Assembly (NCBI GenBank): GCA_002706095.1
Contig: PAJP01000003.1
Location: forward strand, 1 to 55,037
From: Methylophaga sp.
Lineage (GTDB): Bacteria > Pseudomonadota > Gammaproteobacteria > Nitrosococcales > Methylophagaceae
Direction: 5' to 3'
Length of the DNA: 55,037 bases
Shown: positions 22,906 to 33,407 of the stretch, piece by piece
Layout: the number at the start of each line of letters is the position of its first letter
Position numbering within the stretch: position 1 is the stretch's first letter
Notes under the pieces: model-generated
Told to the model about the DNA's origin: nothing
What the model saw: the letters and a program-made list of their open reading frames with translations, nothing else
Databases searched by the model: none
Made by a program: the position numbers and the translations under genes

Positions 22906-24648
22906 TTACGACAGCTCCCTTTCTGAATCTTGTGCAGGTGCGCTATAGGGTGACATATGCATATCATTATGCGCCTTACCTTGAGCAATCATTGGGTATA
23001 CGTTTTCTGTTTGGTCAGTAACGATATCAAAGAACACCAGACGATCTTTCATCGCAAAACCACGTTCCAACTCAGCTCTAAGGTCCTCCGGTTTCTCGAT
23101 ACGAATACCGACATGACCATAGCTTTCTGTTAACTTCACGAAATCAGGCAGCGACTCCATGTAGGAGTGCGAATAGCGATTTTCGTAGAAAAACTCCTGC
23201 CATTGACGAACCATTCCCAAATAACGATTGTTCAGTGCAACAATTTTAACGGGAAGGCCATACTGCAGACAGGTAGATAATTCCTGAATACACATCTGGA
23301 TGCTACCTTCGCCAGTCACACAAATCACCGTACTCTCAGGGTATGCTAACTGAACGCCCATAGCAGCAGGCAAACCGAATCCCATCGTGCCTAGACCACC
23401 CGAGTTAATCCAGCGGTTTGGCTCATCAAATCCATAATACTGAGCAGCCCACATTTGATGTTGGCCTACATCAGAGGTGACATAAGCTTCGCCTTTCGTG
23501 ATTTCATGAAGTAACTCAACAACCGCTTGTGGCTTAATTTTGTCACTATTGCGGTCATAACTCATGCATTGCTTCGAACGCCAACCTTCAATGATATTCC
23601 ACCACTCTTCCACCGCTTTTTTCTGTGGCTTTTTATTGCTGTTTTTGAGTAAGTGGTTCATTTCCTGTAATACATCAGGAACACTTCCAACAATAGGAAT
23701 ATCAACAGTAATTGTCTTGGATATTGAAGACGGATCAATATCGACATGAATGATTTGAGCATGCGGGCAAAACTCGGCAATTTTACCTGTCACCCGGTCA
23801 TCAAAACGTGCACCGATAGCGATCAAAACATCGCAATCATGCATCGCCATATTCGCTTCGTATGTACCGTGCATACCCAACATGCCAAGGAACTGTTTGT
23901 CGCTGGCAGGATAAGCACCTAAGCCCATCAAGGTACTAGTGATAGGAAAACCTAGATGACGAACAAATTGACGTAACTCATCTGAACCTTTACCTAGGAC
24001 TACACCACCACCAGTGTAAATCATCGGTTTTTTGGCTGATAGCATCAAATCAACAGCACGCTTAATCTGACCTGTATGGCCTTTCACTGTTGGCTGATAA
24101 GAACGCATATTCACTTTATCGGGATAGTGATATGGCACCTTCACAGTTGGATCAGTAATGTCTTTAGGTACATCAACAACGACAGGGCCAGGACGACCAG
24201 TAGAAGCGACATAAAATGCTTTTTTTACTGTTTCCGCAAGATCGTTAATATCTTTAACTAAAAAGTTATGCTTTACGCAGGGACGAGTTATGCCAACCGC
24301 ATCAACTTCCTGGAAAGCATCACTACCGATAACCGCAGTGCTGACCTGTCCAGTGATAACCACCATTGGAATGGAATCCATATAAGCCGTCGCAATACCG
24401 GTGACGGCATTTGTAGCGCCGGGACCAGACGTGACTAAGACCACACCTGGTTTACCTGTGGCACGAGCATAGCCATCTGCAGCATGCGTTGCAGCTTGCT
24501 CATGTCGAACCAGAATGTGTTTGACATCTTCCTGATTGTATAGCGCATCATAGATATGCAGCACTGCACCACCAGGATACCCGAAAAGGTATTCAACACC
24601 TTCGTCTTTGAGACATTGAACTAATATCTCGGCACCACTTAATTCCAC
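22906..24648 (-). CDS. ilvI: Acetolactate synthase large (catalytic) subunit
   Basis: TPP-dependent enzyme making acetolactate or acetohydroxybutyrate, first step of branched-chain amino acid synthesis. The 580-aa product has the catalytic Glu in VRHEQAATHAADGYAR, the FAD-site region GMHGTYEANMAM, and the TPP-Mg motif GEGSIQMCIQELSTCLQYGLPVKIVALNN. The start is GTG at 24648 with AAGGGG five to six bases upstream. It opens the ilvI-ilvH-ilvC operon and is divergent from pyrC across 165 bases. I saw no leader peptide rich in Leu, Val or Ile in that gap. The symbol could equally be ilvB. Confidence 0.95.
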   Translation of the reverse strand: MELSGAEILVQCLKDEGVEYLFGYPGGAVLHIYDALYNQEDVKHILVRHEQAATHAADGYARATGKPGVVLVTSGPGATNAVTGIATAYMDSIPMVVITGQVSTAVIGSDAFQEVDAVGITRPCVKHNFLVKDINDLAETVKKAFYVASTGRPGPVVVDVPKDITDPTVKVPYHYPDKVNMRSYQPTVKGHTGQIKRAVDLMLSAKKPMIYTGGGVVLGKGSDELRQFVRHLGFPITSTLMGLGAYPASDKQFLGMLGMHGTYEANMAMHDCDVLIAIGARFDDRVTGKIAEFCPHAQIIHVDIDPSSISKTITVDIPIVGSVPDVLQEMNHLLKNSNKKPQKKAVEEWWNIIEGWRSKQCMSYDRNSDKIKPQAVVELLHEITKGEAYVTSDVGQHQMWAAQYYGFDEPNRWINSGGLGTMGFGLPAAMGVQLAYPESTVICVTGEGSIQMCIQELSTCLQYGLPVKIVALNNRYLGMVRQWQEFFYENRYSHSYMESLPDFVKLTESYGHVGIRIEKPEDLRAELERGFAMKDRLVFFDIVTDQTENVYPMIAQGKAHNDMHMSPYSAPAQDSERELS

Positions 24649-24813
24649 GTGTTCCCCTTATATGTATGCCGTTCTTTTTAGTGAGCTAAAAAATTGTAAA
24701 CGTGTAAAGTTACTTGTAATGCGTGATAAGGTCAAGAATAAGGTCTGTCGCCTTTTCTGCCCATAAAAGATCTATTTATCCTTAATGCATTTGCTGTGGC
24801 ATAATTTAACGCT

Positions 24814-25863
24814 ATGACACAATTAAAAACTAAGCAAATTACATTAACTCGTCCTGACGATTGGCACTTACACTTGCGCGATGATCTGGCACTAAAACGC
24901 ACCGTTTCTGACACAGCTCGAGTCTTTGGCCGTGCCATCGTCATGCCAAATCTCCAACCACCTGTAACGACGACTGCGTTGGCTGCTGATTACAGAGCCA
25001 GAATAATAGAAAACAGGCCTGAACACAGTCAGTTTGAACCTTTAATGACATTGTATCTCACCGATAACACCTCTGCCGATGAAATTTATCGTGCTCACGA
25101 GAGTGGAATAGTCCATGGCGTAAAACTCTACCCAGCAGGTGCCACGACAAATTCAGATGCGGGTGTCACTGAACTTAGTCATTGCTATCAGGCATTAGAG
25201 GCGATGCAAAAGCTCGGCATACCACTACTTGTGCATGGTGAAGTCACTTCGCCCGAGATAGATGTATTTGATCGCGAGAAAGTTTTTATCGATCAGATAT
25301 TAATGCCTCTGATAAAAGATTTTCCTGAACTGAGAATCGTCTTTGAGCATATCACTACATCGAATGCCGCTGAGTTTGTCGCTAACGCTGCTGACCATAT
25401 TGCAGCAACTATCACCCCTCATCACTTATTATTAAACAGAAATGACCTTCTGGTGGGAGGTATAAGGCCACACCACTACTGCTTGCCTGTATTAAAGAGA
25501 AATACACACCAACAGGCTTTGATTAAAGCAGCGACCAGTGGCAGTAAGAAATACTTTCTAGGCACAGATAGTGCGCCTCATCCTCGAGCAGGTAAGGAAT
25601 CCAGCTGTGGTTGTGCCGGCATATATAGTGCTCATGCTGCGATTGAGTTGTATGCAGAAGCATTTGAGGCAGCAAATGCATTAGATAAATTAGAAATGTT
25701 TGCCAGCTTTAATGGACCTGATTTCTATCACTTACCTAGAAATCAGACTCAAATAACGTTAGTAAAAGAAAGCTGGGACGTCCCTCAAACATTATCTTTT
25801 GCAGACAGTTCATTGGTACCCATGCGGGCGGGAAATCAGATAGCTTGGAAAGTCGTTAGTTAA
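24814..25863 (+). CDS. pyrC: Dihydroorotase
   Basis: Zinc metalloenzyme closing carbamoyl-aspartate to dihydroorotate in pyrimidine synthesis. The 349-aa product is of the short E. coli type (348 aa). Metal ligands are visible in [10 protein letters not shown], the carboxylated Lys in [17 protein letters not shown], His in LLVHGEV, His in FEHITT, and the catalytic Asp in [17 protein letters not shown]-like element (CATAATTT) ends about 9 bases before the ATG, so the transcript leader would be very short. It converges on the GGDEF gene, with hairpin-forming sequence (25850-25874) over both stop codons. Confidence 0.97.
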   Translation: MTQLKTKQITLTRPDDWHLHLRDDLALKRTVSDTARVFGRAIVMPNLQPPVTTTALAADYRARIIENRPEHSQFEPLMTLYLTDNTSADEIYRAHESGIVHGVKLYPAGATTNSDAGVTELSHCYQALEAMQKLGIPLLVHGEVTSPEIDVFDREKVFIDQILMPLIKDFPELRIVFEHITTSNAAEFVANAADHIAATITPHHLLLNRNDLLVGGIRPHHYCLPVLKRNTHQQALIKAATSGSKKYFLGTDSAPHPRAGKESSCGCAGIYSAHAAIELYAEAFEAANALDKLEMFASFNGPDFYHLPRNQTQITLVKESWDVPQTLSFADSSLVPMRAGNQIAWKVVS

Positions 25864-25864
25864 T

Positions 25865-26827
25865 CTAACGGCTTTGCTTGCGTTTACGTTTATACATCAG
25901 GGCATCACCCTCAGAAAGTAAATCTTCAATACCTTGATGTTTGTCTGAGTCCATCAATACGACACCGTATGAAAAAGTAATATCGTAAGCAAGTTCGCGC
26001 TGTTTATTAGATGCTTCAACTTGCTTTGAAAAACGTTTCATCACTTCATCAACCGCTTTTTGATCAGCATCAACCAGTAGAATAACAAATTCGTCTCCCC
26101 CCATTCTCGCGACGATATCTGAATCTCTGCCAACGTCATCTAAGATCGTTGCAAATTGGCGTAGAGCCTTATCCCCCTCTGCATGACCAAACTTATCGTT
26201 GATTGGTTTAAATTTATTCAGATCAAGAAAAGCCAGGGCAACGGGTAGTCCACCACGTCTGCATATATTCAGAGATTTTGCGGCAGACATATTAAAACCT
26301 CGACGGTTTAATATGCCTGTTAGCTCATCCATAGTGGCCAACTCAACGGCTTGAATCTCGTGTTCAACTATGGTTGCCAAGTCTTTAAGTAGTGCTCGAT
26401 CTTCGTCACTGAAGTGTCTTGGCCTCACATCTTTAATACACAACGTACCTAGCTTACTGCCATCAAGATAACGAATGGGATAGCCAGCATAAAAGCGTAT
26501 ATGCTTTTGACCTATTAACAGTGGATTGTCGATGAAGCGTTCATCCTTATGCGTATCTTCAACAACAAAAGCGCCATCGCCCAAAATTGCGTGTCCACAA
26601 AAAGACAGATCACGTGGCGTCTCAGTAATATCTAATCCCTGGCAGGACTTAAACCATTGGCGATTTTTATCAACGATACTGACGAGTGCAACTGGCACTT
26701 CAAACAATTTAGTGGCGATTCTTGTGAGACGATCAAAGCGTTCGTCGGGAGCCGAATCAAGGATAGTCAACGATTGTAATGTCGATAGTCTTTCTTGTTC
26801 ATTTTGAGGTAAATCTGGTGTTTTCAT
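25865..26827 (-). CDS. Diguanylate cyclase with N-terminal GAF domain
   Basis: Cytosolic protein expected to make cyclic di-GMP. The 320-aa product has a GAF domain (about residues 20-155, with CGHAILGDGAFVVEDTHKDERF and GYPIRYLDGSKLGTLC) and a complete GGDEF domain (about 165-320) with the intact active-site loop MGGDEFVILL. An RDSD sequence stands exactly five residues before GGDEF, which is the RxxD inhibitory site position, so product inhibition is likely. There is no EAL domain and no membrane segment. It converges on pyrC. An 18-bp perfect palindrome lies 43 bases upstream of its start. Confidence 0.93.
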   Translation of the reverse strand: MKTPDLPQNEQERLSTLQSLTILDSAPDERFDRLTRIATKLFEVPVALVSIVDKNRQWFKSCQGLDITETPRDLSFCGHAILGDGAFVVEDTHKDERFIDNPLLIGQKHIRFYAGYPIRYLDGSKLGTLCIKDVRPRHFSDEDRALLKDLATIVEHEIQAVELATMDELTGILNRRGFNMSAAKSLNICRRGGLPVALAFLDLNKFKPINDKFGHAEGDKALRQFATILDDVGRDSDIVARMGGDEFVILLVDADQKAVDEVMKRFSKQVEASNKQRELAYDITFSYGVVLMDSDKHQGIEDLLSEGDALMYKRKRKQSR

Positions 26828-26869
26828 TCAAAACTCCAGTTTTTATAGAAGCAGGAACATCATAAAGTA

Positions 26870-26887
26870 ATACACAAGCTTGTGTAT
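26870..26887. promoter_or_regulatory. 18-bp perfect palindrome upstream of the GGDEF gene
   Basis: ATACACAAGCTTGTGTAT is its own reverse complement. It lies 43 bases before the cyclase start, in the gap after purC, and could be a dimeric repressor site. No regulator was identified. Confidence 0.5.
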
Positions 26888-26928
26888 ACAAACAGCTTGG
26901 CTATTCACGCATCAGAAATATATATTTG

Positions 26929-26965
26929 AAAAAAGGTTCATTTCGCATACAACGAAATGAACCTT
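26929..26965 (-). terminator. Rho-independent terminator after purC
   Basis: Perfect 13-bp stem AAGGTTCATTTCG and its complement around a 7-base loop, followed on the minus strand by TTTTTT. It lies 14 bases after the purC stop. Confidence 0.93.
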
Positions 26966-26978
26966 GAATGACTTGAAC

Positions 26979-27689
26979 CTATAGCGTCACACCGATACGT
27001 TGTGCCACTTCTTCATAGGCTTCAATGACACCACCCAGACCTTGTCTGAAACGGTCTTTATCCAGTTTTTTACGTGTTTCTGCATCCCACAGACGACAGC
27101 CATCTGGACTAAACTCATCACCTAAAAAGATCTGACCTTTGAACAAGCCAAACTCTAGTTTATAGTCCACTAAAATCATGCCGGCATCGGCAAATAGCTT
27201 CTGTAAATGTTCATTAACTTTAAACGTTAACTCTTTCATTTTGCTTATATCTTCAGCTTTAGCCCAACCGAATGTTTCGATGTGGTACTCGTTGATCATC
27301 GGATCATGTAACGCATCATTCTTAAGAAAAAATTCAAATACGGGAGGATTGAGCGCAAGTCCATCTTCGACGCCAAGGCGACGAACCAAGCTACCAGAGG
27401 CCACATTTCGTACCACACATTCAACCGGCACCATTTGCATGTTTTTCACTAAGGATTCTGTATCGTTCAACAGCTCTTCGAAGTGAGTTGGAATGCCTTT
27501 ATCAGCCAAATATTGCATGATGAACGCATTAAACTTGTTATTGACCATGCCTTTACGATTTAACTGTTCGACTTTTTCACCATCAAATGCAGACGTATCA
27601 TCACGAAAGCTCAGTACGACATAATCTTCATTATCTGTAGCAAAAACACTTTTGGCTTTACCAGAATACAATTCTTGTTTCTTTTGCAT
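26979..27689 (-). CDS. purC: Phosphoribosylaminoimidazole-succinocarboxamide (SAICAR) synthase
   Basis: ATP-dependent ligation of aspartate to CAIR in purine synthesis. The 236-aa product matches E. coli PurC (237). Visible motifs are [32 protein letters not shown] at the N terminus, [15 protein letters not shown], and [11 protein letters not shown] with [13 protein letters not shown] at the C-terminal side. It is the last gene of dapA-bamC-MBL-purC and is closed by a strong terminator. Confidence 0.97.
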   Translation of the reverse strand: MQKKQELYSGKAKSVFATDNEDYVVLSFRDDTSAFDGEKVEQLNRKGMVNNKFNAFIMQYLADKGIPTHFEELLNDTESLVKNMQMVPVECVVRNVASGSLVRRLGVEDGLALNPPVFEFFLKNDALHDPMINEYHIETFGWAKAEDISKMKELTFKVNEHLQKLFADAGMILVDYKLEFGLFKGQIFLGDEFSPDGCRLWDAETRKKLDKDRFRQGLGGVIEAYEEVAQRIGVTL

Positions 27690-27699
27690 CAGCTATCTC

Positions 27700-28467
27700 T
27701 TAGCGGTTAGTTATTTCACGCCAGTCAAAACCGGCCTCTTGGTCTGCAATGCCAATCCAATCATGCTCACAAGTCAGTGCATCAGCAAGTAACGGCACAA
27801 CGAGTGATGGACAATTGTTTTTTTCAGAAATATGCATTGCCATAATATGCTGCAAGTTTGTGGTGTCAATTTTCTCAAGTAATGAGGCGGATTGCACGTT
27901 ATTTAAATGTCCCAGTCTGCCACCAACGCGCCGTTTAAGATGTTCAGGATATTCACCCTGCTCCAGCATCATCATATCGTGATTGGCCTCTAACAGTAAG
28001 GCATGACAGCCAGATAATGTTTCCTCAATCAACGGCGTGATGGAACCGACATCCGTCAGCAAACCTAAGCGGTGTTGACCATTACCAAAAACAAACTGGC
28101 TCGGCTCTCGTGCATCATGTGGCACGGGAAATGGTTCAACTTCTAAATCATTAATGCTGAATGTTTCATGACAATTGAATGTCTTGATATGTGGTGCTAT
28201 ATCAACCGGCAAGCAACCAGCCGTGCCGGGTGTGGTATAGACAGGCAAACGAAATTTTCGAGCCATCACACGTATACCAGCCATGTGATCGGAATGCTCA
28301 TGTGTAACTAATAAAGCAGATAGCTGGTAAGGATCGACGCCCAGTTTCCGTAAACGTTTCTCCGCTTCACGAGCAGAAAAACCACAGTCAATCATGACTG
28401 TGGTTTTTCCAGCTGTTACCAGTGTCGCATTACCACGACTACCACTTCCAAGGGAAGCAAATCGCAT
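27700..28467 (-). CDS. MBL-fold metallohydrolase (YycJ/VicX-like)
   Basis: The 255-aa product starts MRFASLGSGSRGNATLV and has the metallo-beta-lactamase-fold motif THEHSDHMAG (H-x-H-x-D-H) and later ligands in LLTDVGS and LEANHDMMML, with AMHISEKNNC near the end. This set matches the YycJ/VicX branch, thought to be nucleic-acid-acting hydrolases; the substrate is unknown. Its ATG overlaps the bamC stop (TAATG). It lies between bamC and purC in an operon where these two are normally direct neighbours. Confidence 0.88.
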   Translation of the reverse strand: MRFASLGSGSRGNATLVTAGKTTVMIDCGFSAREAEKRLRKLGVDPYQLSALLVTHEHSDHMAGIRVMARKFRLPVYTTPGTAGCLPVDIAPHIKTFNCHETFSINDLEVEPFPVPHDAREPSQFVFGNGQHRLGLLTDVGSITPLIEETLSGCHALLLEANHDMMMLEQGEYPEHLKRRVGGRLGHLNNVQSASLLEKIDTTNLQHIMAMHISEKNNCPSLVVPLLADALTCEHDWIGIADQEAGFDWREITNR

Positions 28468-29498
28468 TATGGCGCAAGTTGTTCCTGAATCAGATCTAAC
28501 AAACGTTTGGCAGAGTCATCAGAAGTACGTACTTCGTTTGAGTCTAATACCATTACACGTGTTTGATCAGCATCAGACAGCAACTTAATGTAGTAGTATT
28601 CGTTTGGTTTTTTCTCGACATCATCACGCCAGAAGGCCAGTTTATCCAGCATGCCCTCATCATCTTCTTCGGCTTGCTTGAATGGATCAATGTAGCGGAC
28701 AAAATACTGACCTTTGCTACGATCACGATCTTCAACTGAGAAGCCTTTGCTATCAAGGACACGTCCAACTCGTCCCCAAACGGTTGAGAAATCCTGCTCG
28801 ATTAATAAACTTTGCTGACCATTACTATCATCCATCAGTAATACACGAGCAGTTTCTTCTGGTGGTGGCGCTGGGGTTGCCAGTTTGAATTGCTCCATAT
28901 CTTGCTGGTACAACGTGCCTAAATAATCAGCTAATTGACGAAGCATCGCTTCATCTTTCTGATTATTAGCTTGTTCACTATCAGCATTACCTAAATAGAT
29001 ATTGGCCATTTTGGAGGTATCACCACGCTCCATTCGGATGCGGTAAACATAACCATCTGCATCAGCTGTGGTATCCATCAGACCAATACGGTCATCAGCA
29101 CGTGCAATCCCTAAATCTTTAGTCGCCCAAAAATCGATGATACGTTGCCAAGTCACTTCACGGTCACCAGGCACAACAAGATGACGGTCTGCACCTTCAC
29201 CTGATAATGCAGGTTTGGATTCAGGCGTAATATTGTATTTTGCAGCTAATGGGTTGGTTGCCGCTTCTTCAAATTCAGAGTATGTCGCTGTATTTGTCTG
29301 CTTACCAGAGATGTCATCTTTAATTCGACTAGTGCTTAAATCGGGCGGCACATCGAGAGGTGGCATAGTTTCAGCTTTACGGTATTTCTGTGTGTTATCT
29401 GGAACCACTTCATCTAATGATGAGAAAGCACCACAAGCAGTTAGAGCAGTCGTCATCATGACAACCAGCGATGTTTGTTTAAATAATTTTACGTTCAT
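28467..29498 (-). CDS. bamC: Outer membrane assembly lipoprotein BamC
   Basis: Lipoprotein of the BAM complex that inserts beta-barrel proteins. The 343-aa product has a lipoprotein signal (hydrophobic segment then LTAC, lipid on Cys 22), followed by the conserved unstructured N-terminal stretch PDNTQKYRKAETMPPLDVPPDL that contacts BamD, and two helix-grip domains (about 95-195 and 210-340). E. coli BamC is 344 aa. It sits right after dapA, as in E. coli. Confidence 0.95.
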   Translation of the reverse strand: MNVKLFKQTSLVVMMTTALTACGAFSSLDEVVPDNTQKYRKAETMPPLDVPPDLSTSRIKDDISGKQTNTATYSEFEEAATNPLAAKYNITPESKPALSGEGADRHLVVPGDREVTWQRIIDFWATKDLGIARADDRIGLMDTTADADGYVYRIRMERGDTSKMANIYLGNADSEQANNQKDEAMLRQLADYLGTLYQQDMEQFKLATPAPPPEETARVLLMDDSNGQQSLLIEQDFSTVWGRVGRVLDSKGFSVEDRDRSKGQYFVRYIDPFKQAEEDDEGMLDKLAFWRDDVEKKPNEYYYIKLLSDADQTRVMVLDSNEVRTSDDSAKRLLDLIQEQLAP

Positions 29499-29522
29499 TT
29501 AATACAGTTCACTCACTTGAAT

Positions 29523-30401
29523 TTAGTTGAGAACACCGGCAGTGTTCAATGCATCACGCACAGATTGATGATAATTCTCTGACAATACCGTCATTGGCAA
29601 ACGAATGCCACTAGAAATAAGTCTCATTTCGTTCAAAGCCCATTTTACGGGTATGGGATTTGACTCGACAAACAAGAATTGATGCAGAGCCACTAGTTTT
29701 GAATTAATGTCGCGAGCCAAAGTCTCATTCCCAGCTAAAGCAGCCTGACACATTTCATGCATGAGTTTGGGCGCGACATTTGCGGTGACAGAAATCACCC
29801 CCTGACCGCCTGCCAATATGAAATCGACAGTGTTGGCATCTTCACCAGTGTAAAGAGCAAAGCCTTCTCGTGATAATTGTTTAATTTGCTGAACACGAGA
29901 AACATCGCCAGTAGCTTCTTTGATGCCGATAATATTGGAAAGCTCTGATAATCTTCCAACCGTTTCAGGTAGCAAATCAGATGCAGTGCGACCTGGCACG
30001 TTATATAAGATTTGTGGAATATTGACTGCTTCAGCAATGGCTTTGAAATGGAGATACATGCCCTGCTGAGTCGGTTTGTTGTAATAAGGCGCAACAAGCA
30101 AAACAGCATCAACACCAAGATCTTTTGCCGATTGAGTCAGTTCAATAGCTTCTGAAGTCGAGTTGGCACCAGTACCAGCAATCACCGAGATACGCCCATT
30201 CACTTGTTCCACCACCAGACGAATCACGTCACAGTGTTCTTCTACGCTCAAGGTTGCAGATTCACCGGTCGTACCGACAGCGACAATGGCATCTGTGCCC
30301 TGGCTGATATGAAACTCGACCAGCTTTCGCAGGCTGTCAACATCCAAGGCACCATCTGCCTGCATGGGTGTGACAAGAGCTACCATACTGCCGCTAAACA
30401 T
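29523..30401 (-). CDS. dapA: 4-hydroxy-tetrahydrodipicolinate synthase
   Basis: Condenses pyruvate with aspartate semialdehyde in lysine and diaminopimelate synthesis. The 292-aa product matches E. coli DapA (292). The Schiff-base Lys is in [13 protein letters not shown], the catalytic Tyr in [10 protein letters not shown], and [10 protein letters not shown] is the substrate loop. The ATG at 30401 ([13 protein letters not shown]) has CGGAG ten bases upstream; a longer reading from 30506 is not supported. First gene of the dapA-bamC-MBL-purC operon, divergent from the bcp gene. Confidence 0.97.
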   Translation of the reverse strand: MFSGSMVALVTPMQADGALDVDSLRKLVEFHISQGTDAIVAVGTTGESATLSVEEHCDVIRLVVEQVNGRISVIAGTGANSTSEAIELTQSAKDLGVDAVLLVAPYYNKPTQQGMYLHFKAIAEAVNIPQILYNVPGRTASDLLPETVGRLSELSNIIGIKEATGDVSRVQQIKQLSREGFALYTGEDANTVDFILAGGQGVISVTANVAPKLMHEMCQAALAGNETLARDINSKLVALHQFLFVESNPIPVKWALNEMRLISSGIRLPMTVLSENYHQSVRDALNTAGVLN

Positions 30402-30520
30402 ATTTAAATGACTCCGAAAAAATAACAGGCATGGTACTTTGCCTGCCTGTTGATGACAAGATCCGACTGAATTGTGTAAGGTACTTTTCTTTCTCAATCT
30501 AATCAAACAGGACGACTAAG

Positions 30521-30988
30521 ATGTCACAAGTTAAAGTAGGTGAAGCTGTCCCAGACTTTACATTGCCAAGCACAGGCGATAAAACTTTCCAACTTTCAGC
30601 CATGAAAGGCAAACGCGTCTTAATTTATTTTTATCCGAAAGATAATACGCCCGGCTGTACACTCGAGGGTCAAAATTTCCGCGATAATATCGACTTCTTC
30701 ACTGAGCACAACACCGTCATTTTTGGTATTTCACGCGACAGTCTTCGTATGCATGAAAACTTCAAAACCAAACAATCATTTCCATTCGACTTGTTATCAG
30801 ACTCTGAAGAGGAAGCTTGCCGCTTATTCGATGTCATCAAACTCAAAAAACTCTACGGTAAAGAACACATGGGCATCGTAAGAAGTACATTTCTCATTGA
30901 TGAAAATGGTGTACTTCAGCAAGAATGGCGCAATGTAAAGGTCAAACAACACATTGATGAGGTTAAAGACGCCATATCGAACTTATAA
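30521..30988 (+). CDS. bcp: Thiol peroxidase of the Bcp/PrxQ family (lacks the usual resolving Cys)
   Basis: Peroxiredoxin that reduces hydrogen and organic peroxides. The 155-aa product has the peroxidatic Cys 46 in KDNTPGCTLEGQNFRDN. In E. coli Bcp a resolving Cys stands five residues later; here that position is Gln, and the only other Cys is residue 100 (EEEACRLF). It may therefore act as a one-Cys type enzyme or use Cys 100. The conserved Arg in GIVRSTFLID is present. It is divergent from dapA. Confidence 0.93.
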   Translation: MSQVKVGEAVPDFTLPSTGDKTFQLSAMKGKRVLIYFYPKDNTPGCTLEGQNFRDNIDFFTEHNTVIFGISRDSLRMHENFKTKQSFPFDLLSDSEEEACRLFDVIKLKKLYGKEHMGIVRSTFLIDENGVLQQEWRNVKVKQHIDEVKDAISNL

Positions 30989-31173
30989 ACTCATCCATCA
31001 GAGGACTTGGCCATATCTCTACAGCGCCACAATGGATCGCTTTCATAGCTCGTTCGCACTTAATTCGTGCACTTTTTATTAATACCTCTTTGTAGGTATA
31101 CCAAAATAGATACTATTCGTATTTGGTCTGTTTTTTGCTCTGGCAGTATTGAATAACACTGTTAGGGGTAACA

Positions 31174-33321
31174 ATGAGTCCATTACGAAGTACTTCAATG
31201 AATTTAAGCCACAAAGAAAAAACGTGGTTACCTTGGTTCGGCCCGACCGGGAAACTGGCCATGTCCTGGTCATGCCGACTTAATCGACATAACTACCATA
31301 AAGTAGAAAAAACATTTGAGGGAATCGCGGCAACACGCGTCAAGATTCTCCACCAATGGGCAGACAATCATTGGAATCAAATGGCCTTTCTCGCAGAACA
31401 GTTGACAGCATGTTATCCAGAATTACCCTCATCGTTATTACTGGATAGGCTCCATGCAGCGCCTGATTTCTCTGAAATATTCACGATTGATATCCATGGT
31501 ACGGTCACTCAATCAACCTATTCACCTCATATCAATAAATCCGACTTGTCTTCTAAGGCTGTAAAACAAGGTATTACCCATCAGTTTTTGCATGGACCTT
31601 ACATCGATAAATTAACATTGGATATTGGTCCTTCAAGTTCGAAGTTTCATGATGAAGTCACGCTCATGTTCTATCATCCATTGATTATCGATGGAGAAAC
31701 AGTGGGTGCTGTATGTGGACGTGTTCCTAATGATGTATTAGGAGACCTTATTCAGCGGGAAGCGGGTCACATCTATCCCGAGTCTGGCGATAACTACATC
31801 TTTATGGTGGAATCCAACTTCGAATCTGGATTACAACAAGGCATTGCCCTATCTCGCTCTCGGTTTGAGGATGATACATTTTCCCATGGGGAAAACCTGA
31901 AAAGTGGGATTCATACACGCTTCGGTACAGTAAAAATCCAACGCCACACTGAATTTGAAATTCGCTTTACCGATCCGGCTACCAACGAACTTCATCCCGG
32001 TGTCCGTGAAACTATTCGTAACGGTGAAAACTTATTTGTTACCTACCCTGGTTATTCTGATTATCGTCATATTCCGGTCATTGGGAAAGGCGTTACTTTC
32101 CAGCTTAGAGGTTCGCCAGATCGCTGGGGCATGATGTGTGAAGGTGATTTAGAAGAAGTCTACAGACGCCGCTCGGTCAATGTCAGCCTAATGAAAGGTT
32201 TTGTCACATCAATGTTTGTTTTGCTAGGGACCAATATGGCACTACATGCCTTCACCACACTGCCTGTAATTGGTGTCAATGCTATATCTATAGTCATGAT
32301 CGGTGTCATTGCAGTTATGTACAAAAAGTTGACAACTAACCCTCTCGCCAATCGTCTTGATGAAATGACCCACGTTATTCAAACCATCGCTGAAGGTGAA
32401 GGTAATCTTGCACAAAGGCTTGATAACACCACATTTGTCAATGATGAAACTGGTGATATGGGACGTTGGATTAATAGTTTCATTGATAATCTTGATGGCA
32501 TAGTTGGCCAAGTCATTAAAACCAGCACCAATGTCAGTCACACCAATGAAGCCATGCTCGAAACAAACCGAGAAGCGTTTCATGTTTCTAATGAAGTCGC
32601 GACAGCAATAGAAAGAATGCTGCAATTGTTAGAAGACCAGATCCGTGACATAGGTAATGCGTCAACCACTGCTGAGGCTATGAAACAAGCCATGGATGAA
32701 GTCGTTCATGAAGCCAGAGTGCAATACGAGTCCGTTCGAAGTGGTACACAAGAAATACGTGATGTCGTCGAAACCTCTGCCAAAGCCGTACAATCACTTC
32801 ATAGTCGGACAGCCGAAATTGGCAATATCATTGGTGTCATTACTGAGATCACTAATCAAACCAACTTACTCGCACTTAATGCCGCTATCGAGGCAGCACG
32901 TGCCGGTGAACATGGCCGGGGATTTTCAGTAGTCGCTGATGAAGTGCGAAATCTTGCACAAAGAACCGCCACATCAGCTGATGAAATCCAACAAATGATT
33001 GAAACTATTCAGTCGGAAACATTAGATGCCTATAAATTCATGGAGTCTGGTGTAGAGAATGTCGACCGTAGCTTAAAGAAAACAGAAGAAGCCTCGTCAG
33101 AAAATACACAACTTCATCAACTTGTTGAGCAAATGTTTTCCACTATCAAACAACTGGATCAAAATAGTCAGTTGCATGGTGTGACAGCGAGAGACGTCGG
33201 CCAGTCAGCTAGCCTGATGACGCAGGCCATTGATGCGTTACAGCATCGCTCAGTGATGGTAAAAAATACCGCACAAAAACTCAGTCAGCTCGTTGGTGTT
33301 TTCAGCGTCAGTACACGATAA
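31174..33321 (+). CDS. Methyl-accepting chemotaxis protein with unusual membrane topology
   Basis: The 715-aa chemoreceptor has an N-terminal sensor region (about residues 40-330) without a preceding hydrophobic segment, two adjacent transmembrane helices (about 340-385), a HAMP-like linker and a complete signalling domain. The hairpin tip is recognisable as [43 protein letters not shown], with the Glu-Gln-Ala-rich methylation regions on both sides. If no export signal is missed, the sensor part would be cytoplasmic. RBS AGGGG lies five bases before the ATG. No che genes are nearby; it is an orphan receptor. Confidence 0.93.
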   Translation: MSPLRSTSMNLSHKEKTWLPWFGPTGKLAMSWSCRLNRHNYHKVEKTFEGIAATRVKILHQWADNHWNQMAFLAEQLTACYPELPSSLLLDRLHAAPDFSEIFTIDIHGTVTQSTYSPHINKSDLSSKAVKQGITHQFLHGPYIDKLTLDIGPSSSKFHDEVTLMFYHPLIIDGETVGAVCGRVPNDVLGDLIQREAGHIYPESGDNYIFMVESNFESGLQQGIALSRSRFEDDTFSHGENLKSGIHTRFGTVKIQRHTEFEIRFTDPATNELHPGVRETIRNGENLFVTYPGYSDYRHIPVIGKGVTFQLRGSPDRWGMMCEGDLEEVYRRRSVNVSLMKGFVTSMFVLLGTNMALHAFTTLPVIGVNAISIVMIGVIAVMYKKLTTNPLANRLDEMTHVIQTIAEGEGNLAQRLDNTTFVNDETGDMGRWINSFIDNLDGIVGQVIKTSTNVSHTNEAMLETNREAFHVSNEVATAIERMLQLLEDQIRDIGNASTTAEAMKQAMDEVVHEARVQYESVRSGTQEIRDVVETSAKAVQSLHSRTAEIGNIIGVITEITNQTNLLALNAAIEAARAGEHGRGFSVVADEVRNLAQRTATSADEIQQMIETIQSETLDAYKFMESGVENVDRSLKKTEEASSENTQLHQLVEQMFSTIKQLDQNSQLHGVTARDVGQSASLMTQAIDALQHRSVMVKNTAQKLSQLVGVFSVSTR

Positions 33322-33335
33322 ATTCCAAAAAATAT

Positions 33336-33357
33336 AAGCAGATAAGGATATCTGCTT
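33336..33357. terminator. Hairpin after the chemoreceptor gene
   Basis: Perfect 9-bp stem AAGCAGATA/TATCTGCTT with loop AGGA, 15 bases after the stop. The following T content is modest (CATTTCTATTG), so termination may be weak. Confidence 0.6.
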
Positions 33358-33407
33358 CATTTCTATTGTCTCCTTTATTGTGTTTACCCCAAAAAGGAGA
33401 TTGCCTT

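Noticed and set aside
24649..24813. Attenuator leader peptide before ilvI
   Set aside because: No short ORF rich in Leu, Ile or Val and no terminator/antiterminator pair was seen in the gap.
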